64,000 bases of DNA from NCBI RefSeq assembly GCF_003597395.2, contig NC_133771.1, forward strand, positions 49,378,903 to 49,442,902, written 5' to 3'. Positions within the stretch are counted from its first letter, which is position 1; every line of letters begins with the position of its first letter. Of the stretch, positions 1 through 12,600 are shown one piece after another. The stretch is from Chelonoidis abingdonii. Taxonomy: Eukaryota > Chordata > Testudines > Testudinidae. The notes below the pieces were generated by a model, which saw only the letters and a program-made list of their open reading frames with translations, searched no databases and was not told the origin of the DNA. The position numbers and the translations under genes are program-made.

Positions 1-182
1 TTATAAACACCGGGACAAGCTACAAAGTTTGGATCCACAATATTGGTTGGCTGGTTGTATTTAGAAATATGGCTCAGGCTCATTTTGGTAAACACAGGAT
101 ATTTTTAAATGACCAGAGAACTTCAGCCATTAGTGCTTTGCTTTATTTCTGCATTACTGTCTTCTCCCTTTTTAATACTAAC
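1..182 (-). other. start of the DST intron after exon v
   Basis: Intron sequence following the GTTAGT donor. No exon or repeat recognised. Confidence 0.8.
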
Positions 183-678
183 CCGCTTTCTGCTCAATAT
201 CCGTAAATGGTTTTACGATGCCTTCCAATTGCCTAATAAGTTCAGCTTTCAAGTACTCTTCTCCCACCAGTGCTGACAGCTCCTCACAAAGGGCCTGAGC
301 CACTTTTATATTTTTCATTTCCTGTTCTATTTCCTGTTTCATTTCTCGAGCCATTTCCAACTGCTGTTTCATAGCATCAGGGTGTGTGCGCACAGCCAGG
401 GTGCTGCACAGTTTATTATCCAAGGCACATAGCTTATCAGACAGGCTTCTCAGAAGGCTCTGATACTCTCTGCTTTTGACAATGGCTTGGTCAATTTGAC
501 CACATCTGTCACTCAGTTGTCCTGTTAGACCATCCCATTTTTGTGCCACAGCTGCCAGTTGCTTTTTCACAACTTCATGAGAGGGAGGATGTTCTCCTGG
601 TCTCTTCAGTATCCCCTGACCAGCTGTGGTTAACTGTTCATACTGAGGCTTTCTGGTATCAAATTCCTTAAGCAGAAT
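183..678 (-). CDS. DST: DST exon v, last exon in window
   Basis: A 496-bp exon (165 codons plus 1 base). It begins [20 protein letters not shown], contains [20 protein letters not shown] and [20 protein letters not shown] and ends EQKA with a split codon at a GTTAGT donor. One to two spectrin repeats. The next exon of the gene lies below position 1. Confidence 0.97.
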
Positions 679-3600
679 CTGAGGAGAGAGTAAATAAAGA
701 TTCATTAACTTCAGGAAAAACCTCTCTAACCAAACTAAATTTGTTTTCATTAGCAGTAGCTAGTATGCATTATTAAGCCACCAGTCTCCCAATTTAAAGA
801 GCAGGTGAATTAATTTCTAATACACACCATGAAAGGGTTGTTTTACAAGTATTACATCAAGGGAATTGATTGGGCAGTCAATTCTATCGCTAGAGAGAGG
901 AAACTTTCAGGAGTTATAGAAAAAATAAGGCATGTTTTCATATTGCACCTCATTACCAAATGGGAATTCAATCAGCAGACACAAACATTGAATTTTGTTA
1001 ATATTATAGAAATTAAGGAACAGTACCAAGTAAAATAATCAGCATTTTGTTTCAAACAGTGTTTTCTTTCCTGGGCAGTTTTGAAATTTGTCCTAACATC
1101 AAAAGAGGTGTATAGTAACATAATCCTGGAATATATTCTTTTAGCACAGAGAACATTTGAATTTATTCACGGAAGTACTGAATGTATATTGTAAGATTTA
1201 TTAAAGTTTATATCTGTGGCTCTCAGTTTTAACTTTTTTGGCAATAAGTCACACAATGCTTAGAGAAGAACGGATGCATATGACAGTTTCATTTTACAGA
1301 TATTGCAAACCTTTCTTTTTAAAGGCATATCAGGTTTAACTTTTAATGACTGTTAAGTGATACCTGATAGTCTCATGCTGGCTGTCTAACATTTTAATTT
1401 TTGTTGTCTGTTTACAGACTGACTAATTTTTTTCATAAAGATATTACAAGAAATTTCAATTTTTAAATTCTCTGCTAATCACTTATAATTTACATAGAAA
1501 TGTCAGTTTCAACCATATTTTGTGCAAAATAGGATAACAACATCTCATGGTTTAGATTAACTGGCAGGAACAGACATGTTTAAAATAAAAATCTGTAGCT
1601 TCAGCTACTTTGTCTTATTTAACTTTGATTTCTTGTTACTGGTGTATGCATTCATATTTCATTCTATTTCTGTAACTAGAGGATTTTCCCTATACTTTCT
1701 CTTCCTTCTTTGTTTCTCAGTGTCTAACTGCTAACTTCCTTTTCTCAGTCCTGCATTTCACTTGTTTTCAAATGTTTATTAGCTACAGGCACAATCAAAG
1801 GGACCAAACCTCAAAAGAGCACTTTATAAACAATATAAATTTGGTAAGAGAACTGGTCATAAAAAGTTATTAGCTACTTACACACTCAAATTAATAAAAC
1901 TTCAAAAGAGCATTTCACAAGAGTATGAATAAACCACAACATGGTCAAAACAGAAACATTTATTTGAGGCTATTATCGAGTATCTCCCTAGGGATAAGTT
2001 CTCCACATTTTTTAGATCTTTTGATCTTACTTTGTTCTTTTGGGGTGTTTTGTTTTTGTTTGGTGTGTGGGTGGGTGGGTGGGTGAGTGTACTGTACTGT
2101 AGCCATCCAAACTAAGTTAGTTATGATGTTTACTGATAAATTGTTGTAACAAACTTCTGCTGACTGTGCTGTTCAGGTGAAAAGCACCTTAGCAAACAGA
2201 TCAGAAAATGTTATTCACTTAACATATATTAGCAACCAAAACTCACCTGGACCTGCTGCTTCTGTGTATTCAGCATATTTGGGTCAATTGACAGTGGTCC
2301 AAGCACACTGACCATGAGCTCTTTCTCTATAAGCCACTGCTTTAACTGAGCTTCTGTTGTCTGGAACTGGGTCAGGTAATTTGAGGACTCTTCAAGATTT
2401 TGTCGTCTGTCAGCTGTAACCTGATTAAGTTCTTTCCATTTGGAATCTATCATAAAATAGTGATAATTTTAATAATATATTGCATCTATGTTCTAGCAGA
2501 CTGGCTGTAAGACATAAGATTGTACACACAATATATAAATAGTTCTTTCTAATAATGTTACCATGCTTTGTGCATATTAACACCAGGTCCCTTGGTGCAA
2601 TGACTCAGAATATACAATATATTTGCACTCGTCTTTGATTAGACCCATAGTGTATACCTGAATGTAAGCCCCCTGATTAATTTAGTTATGTAGGGAATTT
2701 TCAGCACAGTAAATATACATGTATTTGTAGGACTAAGTCACCATCCCATCAAATAATTCCAATTTAGACTTATATTAACATTTTCAAAAGCACCTATGTG
2801 ACCTAGAAGTTGAAGCCCCATTTTCAAAGTGTGAGTCACCTGGGAGTCTATGTCCAGCTGAAGGTCAATGAGACTTAAGAGCGAAAGTGCCTAAGTGACT
2901 TTTGAAAATGGGACTTAAGTTCCTCAGTCACTTAGCTGTTTTTGAAAATGTTACCCTTAGACTTTCTTCTTAGACAGAGAGATGAGCTAGCTAGGTAAGA
3001 CAGATGGATATAAATGTTCCTTTGAACTTTTTATTACTAACTTCTGAATTACACTGCAACTGAGGCAAAAACAATGTAGGTACTAGATTTCTGCAGGAAT
3101 CATACAGTAACTCTTCGCTTAATGCATTACAGTAACTCCTCGTCTTTAAGTCATCGACACATTCAGGCCACAATTTCCCACACACACCACTCATACATTC
3201 CTGAGTAACTTCATTTTTTTAAAAAATGTGAAAATTATATTGTGCATATACTTAATAGCTATTGTCCCAAAGTTGAAATTTCCATTTGGGGTGGGAAATT
3301 TTAAGGAATCTGTTTTGAAAAATGGCAATAAGCCTCTAAAAATCATACATGACAAAAGTCCACTAGGGCATGGAAAAACAGCATAAAGGAAACCATTAAA
3401 AACAGCTCCAAGGGCTCTTTGTATTATACTAATGCTCTAGGAATTGATTTGTCCTAGTTAATGTTCTTCATATCCTTACAAAAGGTGTCAGTATATGCAT
3501 CAACAACTGACCTTCAAACCTTCACACAGTTTGAAATGGATAAATTATAAAGCCTCTGAAAACAGGGGGGGGAAATTCTGCTCTTTGTTGCACGAGTGTA

Positions 3601-6600
3601 AATCCAGAGTAAGTTCATTGACTTCAGACTCTAGATTTACACTGTTGTGCAGAAAGTGGAATTCTGTCCAGGGTTTATGAGAAAACAAGTAAGATAATCA
3701 AAATTCTAGTGACTGGTGCTATGCTGAAATGACTAAAAATTTAGCAATTTCCATATTAGTCTGAGCCCTAGTGCAAGTACATTGCAGTACCTATTTTATC
3801 CAACATCTGTTTCCATTTGGATGCCTCAGGAGAATTTGGATTCTTCTCCAACAGCTCTGTCACTTTGTCCTTCAGCTCCTGTACTTTATTTTCACTTTGC
3901 TTCAATTCTGTTTCAAATAGCTACAATGAAATAAAACAATAAACTTAAGTAAACAGAAAACTAAAAATATTGCACAGATCTTTTTAATTCCAAAATATGA
4001 TGATGACAAACACAAAAATCCTCATAATTATATCAAGGACTTACACAGTGCTTTTCAAGTCTCAAAGAACTTTACAAAGGTTGGTCATGTATACAGTGAC
4101 AGGTCATTTTAAAAAAAGGAAGCAGACTACTGTATAATCCCTAATATTAACAGTGGCAGAGGACCCTGGAATGAGGAGAACTCATATAAACTAGGTCCTC
4201 AAAGCCCCATAGAACATAAGAATGGCCATACTGTGTCTGACCAGAGGTCCATCTAGCCCAGTATCCTGTTTTCCAACAGTGGCCAATGCTAGGTATCCCA
4301 GAGGGAATGAACTGAACAGGTAATCATCAAGTGATCCATTCCCTGTCGCCCATTCCCAGTTTATGGCAATCAGAGGCTAGAGACACCATTCCTCTCCATC
4401 CTGACTAATAGCCATTGATGGACCTATCCTCCATGAACTTATCTATTTCTTTTTGAACCCTGTTATAGTCTTGGCCTTCACAACATCCTCTGGCAAGGAG
4501 TTCCACATGCTGACTGTGTATTGTGTGAAAAAATGCTTCCTTTTGCTTGTTTTAAACCCGCTGCCTATTAATTTCATTTGGTGACCCCTATTTCTTGCAT
4601 TATGAGAAGGAGTAAATAACACTTCCTTTTTACCTTCTTCACACCAGTTATCATTTTATAGACCTCTATGATATCGCCCCTTAATCGTCTCTTTTCCAAG
4701 CTGAAAAATCCCAGTCTTATTAATCTCTCCTCATATGGCAAACTTCCTCGCCTGAACAAGTCCTGTTTCCCCCACTGAGACTGAAAACCTCACAGGAGCT
4801 CCTATACATGACAAAAGTGAGTAATCCCTATACTTAGCCGGAAAAGGGTTCTAGTATAAATATTCTGTAATAGCCAAAACATTGTATTATTGTGCAAAAG
4901 GTTGTTTGCCTAACTGCACTAAGAGAAATATATATATAAAAAAAGGATCTACATTAACATGAGTTGGGTATGACTATCAGGGTCCAGACACACCCAGGGG
5001 AGAAGGCAGGCAGTGACAGAACCCATTACTGATCTGTATGATCTCCAAACTAGGTCTAAAACTAGAAGTAACCTGAGTTAAAATGGTGCATTCATCTTTA
5101 CTTTTCCTATTTCCTGACTTTTGAGTGCTTAACACTACATTAGAATAATTTTTACATTAAATGCCCACCCATTTTTAAAGGAAGAAAAAGACCAAAGAAA
5201 AGTCCCTGTTTCTACTACCACCAGGCAAAGTCAGCAAAGACAACCTGAGGTCCGCCTGTCTTCAATAAATTCTGTAATTAGGGCCAGTCCAAAGCACAAT
5301 AAAGCCAATGGCAAGACTCCATCCAGGCTAAGTACTCCTTTATCTGCATGTGCATAGACGCACACATACACAACTTTAAGTACATATGAGTTAAGGAGGT
5401 CCCACTGCTTGTTATTTCTGAACATTCAGTTTTAGAAACAAAAGAGCACATCTTTTCAAAACGTGGTTTCATTTTTAGGGCTGAATAACAGTCAAGACTG
5501 AGGAAATTCTGGTCACCAGATGTAAAGTTATGAGCATTTAATGCTGACCAACTAATTCTGAAAAAGTATACAAATTGGGTCAAATTCTGCTTTCATTTAT
5601 ACCAGTGCAACCTCAATAAAATACTGGATGTTCACAGTCACAGGTGAGGGCAGGATTTTCCCTTTCAGTAGCTCTACATGGAGGCAGAATGCATTTCCTT
5701 TTAAGTGTGCACTCAAAACCAATACCATGCCTATCATTGTTAGACAGGAGATGGGGAACTTCTGTCCACAATGATGAGGAGAGCTGGGAGCCTACTGCTG
5801 CTTTAGCGATTCTCTTACAATAATTTTAGTGGAGGATCTTGAATGGCCATATAAATTAACAAGTATGACATGCGGCTGCGAGGAAATCACTGCCTTCATG
5901 TAGAGTAAGTCTCTGCAGCATCACAGTATGGAAGATCTGTGGAGTGATAGTGGACTAGTAGTTGCAGAAATGGCTTTCTATTAGATAGAGCCCTTCAAGT
6001 CTTATGTGCAAGAAAATAAACTCAAAATCAAAGGGATGCTGCACGATCAGTACACCTGTATCTACTTAAATTTGTAGTCAAAATTATTCTGACATGAACA
6101 ATTCCTCTTCTTTTATTTTAGCTATTCATTTTGCCAGATTTGTTCCGCCCTTGTTTGGCATATTTATGGGATTTACTTAAAAAAAATATCACCATATATA
6201 GTGCTAATATGGGACTGTATTGTGGCATCAAGTATTCAGAAGAACTCCCCCACTAATTTCAACAGAGAATTCTGTTCAAAATTTCGTATAGTCCTTAACT
6301 GATAGTTTTCTTCATATACAAGGAGTACCTTATGTTGTTCTACTTGTGCTCTAACAGCTTCACTATCAGTAGGAGCTACTTCCCAGCTTGCGGCAGCCTT
6401 ATCCATTTTTTGCAGCCACTGCATTACTGAGTTTGATTCATCTTGAACATTTTGCATCTTTGAAAGCATGCTTTCCAGTTCTGAAATCTTTTCCTTCAGT
6501 AAAGCTCCCAAATCTTCGTAACTGTGATTTACATCTGACATAGCCTGTTGAACAGCTGTCAGTTCTGTGGGAGGAAGGGGGAAATATATGTTAAAAAATA

Positions 6601-9600
6601 TAGGCTTTTTGAAAGACTTCTGTACAGGACTTCAGAGACATCTGAAGTTACAATATCTAAGCCATGGGGAAAAAACTATGCAATACAATGAGACAGTTTA
6701 ATATATTATGGTCATTTGTAGTTTGAACTAGGGCTGTCAAGCGATTAAAAAAATTAATCATGATTAATCCTGCTGTTAAACAATAATAGAATACCATTTA
6801 TTTAAATATTTTTGGATGTTTTCTACATTTCCAAATATATTGATTTTAATTACAACACAGAATAGAAATTGTACAGTGCTCACTTTATCTTTCTTTTTTT
6901 ATTAGAAATATTTGCACCGTAAAAAAAGAAATAGTATTTTTCAAATCACCTAAGTACTGTAGTTTCATCTCTTTACCATGAAAGTTGAACTTACAAATGC
7001 AAAATTATGTACAAAAATAACTGCATTCAAAAATAAAACAATGGACAATTTAGAGCCTACGAGTCCACTGAGTCCTACTTCTTGTTCAGCCAATTGCTCA
7101 GACAAATGAGTTTGTTTACAGTTTCAGGAGATAATACTGCCTGCTTCTTGTTTACAATGTCACCTGAAAGTGAGAACAGGTGTTTGTGTGGCACTGTTAT
7201 AGCCAGCATCACAAGATATTTATGTACCAGATGTGCTAAAGATTCATATGTCCCTTCATGCTTCAACCACCATTCCAGAGACATGCATCCATGCTGATGA
7301 TGGGTTTTGCTTGACAACATCCAAAGCAATGCAGACCAATGGGGCATGTTCATTTTCATCATCTGAGTCAGATGCCACCAGCAGAAGGTTGATTTTCTTT
7401 TTTGGTGGGTTGGGTTATATAGTTTCCACATTGGACTGTTGCTCTTTTACGACTTCTGACTGCATATTTCACACCTCATCCCCTTCAGATTTTGGAAGGG
7501 GCTTCAGATTTTTAACTTTGGGATGAGTGCTGTAGCTATTGGTATCTTCTATGCATTTTGTCAAATTTGCTGTGAAAGTGTTCTTAAAACATACATGTGC
7601 TGGGTCATCATCCAAGACTGCTATAACATGGAATATATGGCATAATGAGGGTAAAACAGAGCAGGAGACATACAGTTGTCCCCCAATGAGTTCAATCACA
7701 AATTTAATGAATGCATTATTTTTTTAACGAGCATCATCAGCACGGAAGCATGAACTGGTACTCTGGAATGGTAGCCGAAGCATGAAGGGGCATATGAATG
7801 TTTAGCATATCTGGCATGTAAATACCTTGCAATGTTGGCTACAAAACTGCCACATGAATGCCTGTTCTCACTTGCAGGTGACATTGTAAATAAGAAGTGA
7901 GCAGCATTATCGCCTGTAAATGTAAACAAACTTGTTTGTCTTAGTGATTGGCTGAATAAGAAATAGGACTGAGTGGACTCGTAGGCTCTAAATTGTCCAT
8001 GGTTTTATTTTTGAATGCAGTTATTTTTGTATATAATTTTGCATTTATAAGTTCAACTTTCATGGTAAAGAGATGAAACTACAGTACTTGTATTACTGTG
8101 CAGGCTGGAGTCATGGAGTTTATGACTTCCGCGACCTCCATGACCAAATCGTAGCCTTACTTACGAATGAACTCATTTTAGTACACATTCTATAAGAGCT
8201 TCTGAAATGCCAAATTTTATCTTAATGTTTCAAACAACTATAAAGCTGTACATATTTTTGGACATAGTTCAATTATTAATAAAATACCCTTAACATTATT
8301 GTAATTACATTTCATTTTTGAAAAAGTAAAATATTTAGACAAAAATGTATTTTCTATAGCTAAATTAAGGAGTATTGTAATACTGCAAATATTTAGGGTC
8401 AAATTCTGGTTTGAAACTCACAAATACTTGAACATCATAAATGTAGCAAAGAAAATGCCTCTGGAAAGCATTGCTCCCTAATTCTGATCATACACAAGTA
8501 TAAGTGATGACTTTTTTTATTCCTGGTAGGTGCTCCACCTCTGCTCCGCCCAAGGCCCCACTCCCACTCTGCCCTTTCCCCTGAGGACCTGCCCTTGCTC
8601 CGCCTCTTCCCACCTCCTCCCCCGAGGCCCTGCCTTCGCCCTGCCTCTTCCCATCCCTGCTGCTCCTCCTCCCCCAAAGCCCTCCCACTCACCCACTGCT
8701 CTTCGCCCTCCTCCAAGCATCTCCCGCCAGCTACCAAACAGCTGATTGGTGGCCACACCAAACAGCTGTGGTGGGTGGGTGCTGAGCATCCACTATTTTT
8801 TCCATGGGTGCTTGAGTCTCGGTGCACCCATGGAGTCAGTACCTATGTACACAAGCACCACTGTGAAAGTGTTGTGTTACTGAGGGAGCTGAGCAGTCAA
8901 AATGAGTAGACTGTAGTTTGGTTTAAGAGTGGGCACTGTAGATCGAAAACAGAGTATAGATCTATCCAGGCTCACATACAAAGTGAACACACAACTTTTG
9001 TACACAGCATCGCAATAAAATAGTTCATTCCGGAGATGGAGTACATCACACACGCTGATACAAGTACATGCTGGGTGGGTGGGTGGATGGATGTGTTAAG
9101 CAATTTTTGAAACCTCTATTTAAGCAATTTTTGAAACCTCTGAACTCTGCAGCTTATGTTAAAATAGGTATGTTATATATATTTACACCACTTTTCTGGA
9201 GATATGCATATTGTGCAATGGGAAGTGAGAATCTGGACCTTCATCTCTAATGAAATATTAAAAATAGTTATTGATAATACTGTTTTGTAAAAAAAAAAAA
9301 ATCTGCTCTCTCATTATAGTTCTGGTTTAAGTTATTTGCATTTATGGTTTACATTGTATTTTTTTGTTATTGAGGAACCCTAATCTTCTAGAGTGTTCCA
9401 GGCCAATGACTAAACACATTAATGCACGATCACATGTCTTTGTCACATCTGAGAATCTTATTTAGTAATTATTCACCTTTATTTGTCAGGAAACCTTGAG
9501 TACCTGAAGTTGCTCCTTCACCATTTAATACTATTCCACCTACAGATGAGAGAGAGAAAATTAGCAAAGCAATGCTCAGAGGAGCTGCAATTTCAGTTCT

Positions 9601-12600
9601 CCAACCTCTGGGAATATATGAGGACTTTTCACACCAATATCACAATTCTTTACAAAATAACAGTTTCAGATATGAAATGCAGTTCCAATTATCATATTAG
9701 AACAACATGGAACGACACACAGACATATCACACTTGGGATACATATCTTTGATTTAGTTTGTTCCATATTTATTACATTGGTCTGTACCACCTTTTCCTG
9801 TGGAGTGTGCACTCCCATTGAAATCAGAGACTACTTCTTAGGGCCAGATTCTGATACCTTTACTCACACTGAGCACAGGTTATCTACCAGCAACTTTTAT
9901 TGATTTCAGTGTGACAAGTCACTCAGAATTCGACTCTCAGTAAGATGCTACTCATCTTGATCAAGTGTTGTACAAATGATCCCACAATCAGGGCCAGATT
10001 ATGGAGCCTTTACTCCCACTGATGAGCAGCTACTCGCACAGGTAGTCCTACTGATTTCAGTGGGATTATGTCCCTAAACTGTTCAAAGAGGTCTGGGAAC
10101 CATCTTGGGCCTGAGAAAAGCAGGAAAATCACAAAGTAGAAATGAGAAGGCGAAGGAAAGTCACCTCCAGAATCTACTACATGTACATAGAGTACTCCTG
10201 GATGCCCGATTAATGGAGCAGACTTAATGGTTGCCTTGGAGAAGGCTGCGCATTCATCCCTGACCACCAGCTGGAAAGTAAGTACCACAACAGTGGCAGC
10301 TGGGGGTTGGTGAGAGAAAATAAATCAGGAAGGAAAACTGGTTGCCCCCATAACACAATGATGGGATCTGTCTATGCTTTGTTGCCTGGAGGATTTTCAC
10401 TAGTACAAACAGAATATCAAATATCTGCATTCTTCATACAGAAAACCATATTATATATCAGGAAAAACACTGAGTTGATAAAACTGTATACTGATTACAA
10501 GTGAACACTATTTTCACATTTTTTTTTGGTAACACTACAGCTTCAACTTTTATCTGGATTGCAAGAACTACAGATATTTAACTACTGCACCTCTGCCCAT
10601 TATGAGTTCAACTCTGTTCCCAGTGCCAAAGCTCCCATTGATTCAAGGAGAACAGAAACAGGCCATATAATCACACTCTTCAAAATAAAACATACAAGAA
10701 AATAAGTACTGACCACCTTCAGAAAGAGGTTTTCTATCCCCGTACTCTCCCCCTGCCACACAACCCTGGAGAATATGCATCATTGCTCATCAAGGGGACT
10801 CTTGCATTTAGTTATTTATAAGTAATCTGCAGCACTGCACGTGCCTGGTGAGGGCAGAGGAATACACTGGCTGTTAATTGCTGTCCCGTTTATTTATTTG
10901 GATGTATGGGCAAAGAGGAAAAAAAGGTCTCCTATCCCAGGATCTAGGTACCCTTCACAGTTTATTGAAAAAACAGAGCAGGATAAAACCAGAAGCAACT
11001 AGTTTCGGCAAAAGAAAAGAAAAAATGCCCCCCTCTTGTCAAACATAGCTCCACAAGCAATACACCTTTCCCCACTAGCCACTCTAAGAAAATATGTTTT
11101 GAAGGTTGACAAGTCAGAGCCTCTTTGGACCATATCCAGAAGCAAGTTCAGAAGGTCAGGGGCCCTGACTGAGAATGCCTTTCTTGCCATTATGGCACCC
11201 TATGTATATTCTACCCAAGTTGTTTAAATTCCATTTCATAATATTTACCCGTATCTATAAAACAAACCAACATTTAAGTACTGACATGCTACTGTGATGG
11301 GTACTACTTTAAACTCTGAAATACAGATTTACTCTCTTAAAAATTAGATTGCAAAGAAAAGCTGAAGCTGCAACGTGGCAGGATAGGTTGGCTCAGGAGA
11401 GTGTTAATATGATAGGGAGTCCTTTCTGCTCCATGTTGTCGGTTCAGCTCCAACTTATGTCGATTTTTATTGAAAACTGCTGCTATCTGGTTGCTGGTAA
11501 CTGCTCTACTGCATGTGAAATAAGCTTGTTCATCTCAGTTCATCTTTTAAACAGACAACTGTCCTCACCACCACAAAGGCCATGATCCTGCAAACTCTCA
11601 ACCACATACCTAACTTTACATATATGAGCAATTTCACTAACGTCGACAGTACTCATGGAGCAAAAGTATGAATGTGCCTAAGTGTCTGCCGCATTAGGGT
11701 CTAAATTAGTACTGCTCGGCAGAGTCAGAGGTGATATCAAGCACTGAATGGGCATGCAGACTAAACTAGCCTTTTACCTCCAGAAGTGTCTAATCCAAGA
11801 CACAGGCTTATGGATGGGCTGAAGAAGCTTGCACGTCCACTGCTCATTTTGTGCCTGTTCTGTAACATTAGGGCATGATTCTCATTTTCACTAAGGCCCC
11901 TTTACATCAGCCTGGGAGTGTAAAGGAGTCAAAGTAAATGTAAACTGCCAGAGATTTAGTGTAAATGACAGTCAAGCCAAATAGCGCTCAGGATGATCAA
12001 TGTGGTAAACTGATTTTACACAAGAACTAAATATACTAAGCAAATCCAATGACATCCCATTTATTTAACATGCAAGACATTTTATTTTTAAATTGAACAT
12101 TTACAATAAATGGGGTTAGCTGATCATACAAATGCATACCTGCTTTTGAAGCTGCCCTGCATTTGGCAGGGGAAGTCACAGCACTGATTAGGTTACATAA
12201 TGACGTTCCTCTGCTCTTCATTTTCTGAATTTCAGGTGCTTTTAAAGTCCATTCCTCTTCTAATTTCTGAGTAACCAAAATATAATATTTCAGTTTGTTC
12301 ATTACATTTTTCAAAGGAACAAAATAATGTGAAATACTTAGCATGGAGAAAGGGATGCACAAGGCCTTTAGGGAAGATACTGGGCTCTTGGCCTATGTAA
12401 CACATCATAAAACCCAAAGAATGATATTATTGGCAGTGTCAGTGAGTCTGCATGCTCGATTGTTCTGACTGCTATGTATTTTAGAATATGGCAGGCTGCT
12501 AACTCTAGGAGCATAAAAGGGAGAAAGTGGCACATCAGGCACCTTAAAATCTACGGGGGAGTGGGCATCACCAAGGAAAATACTAACACTTGATGCCTGC

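Larger units (their letters stand above)
6565..12139 (-). other. DST intron (exons r to s)
   Basis: A 5.6-kb intron with a hAT inverted duplication (6730-8095), a CG-rich dispersed repeat (about 8525-8850), a simple repeat at 9069-9095 and a 20-bp tandem duplication at about 9100-9145 (AAGCAATTTTTGAAACCTCT twice). Short palindromic repeats sit at 9840-10075. 10100-12130 shows nothing I can name apart from a possible old LINE relic near 10900-11200. Confidence 0.7.
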
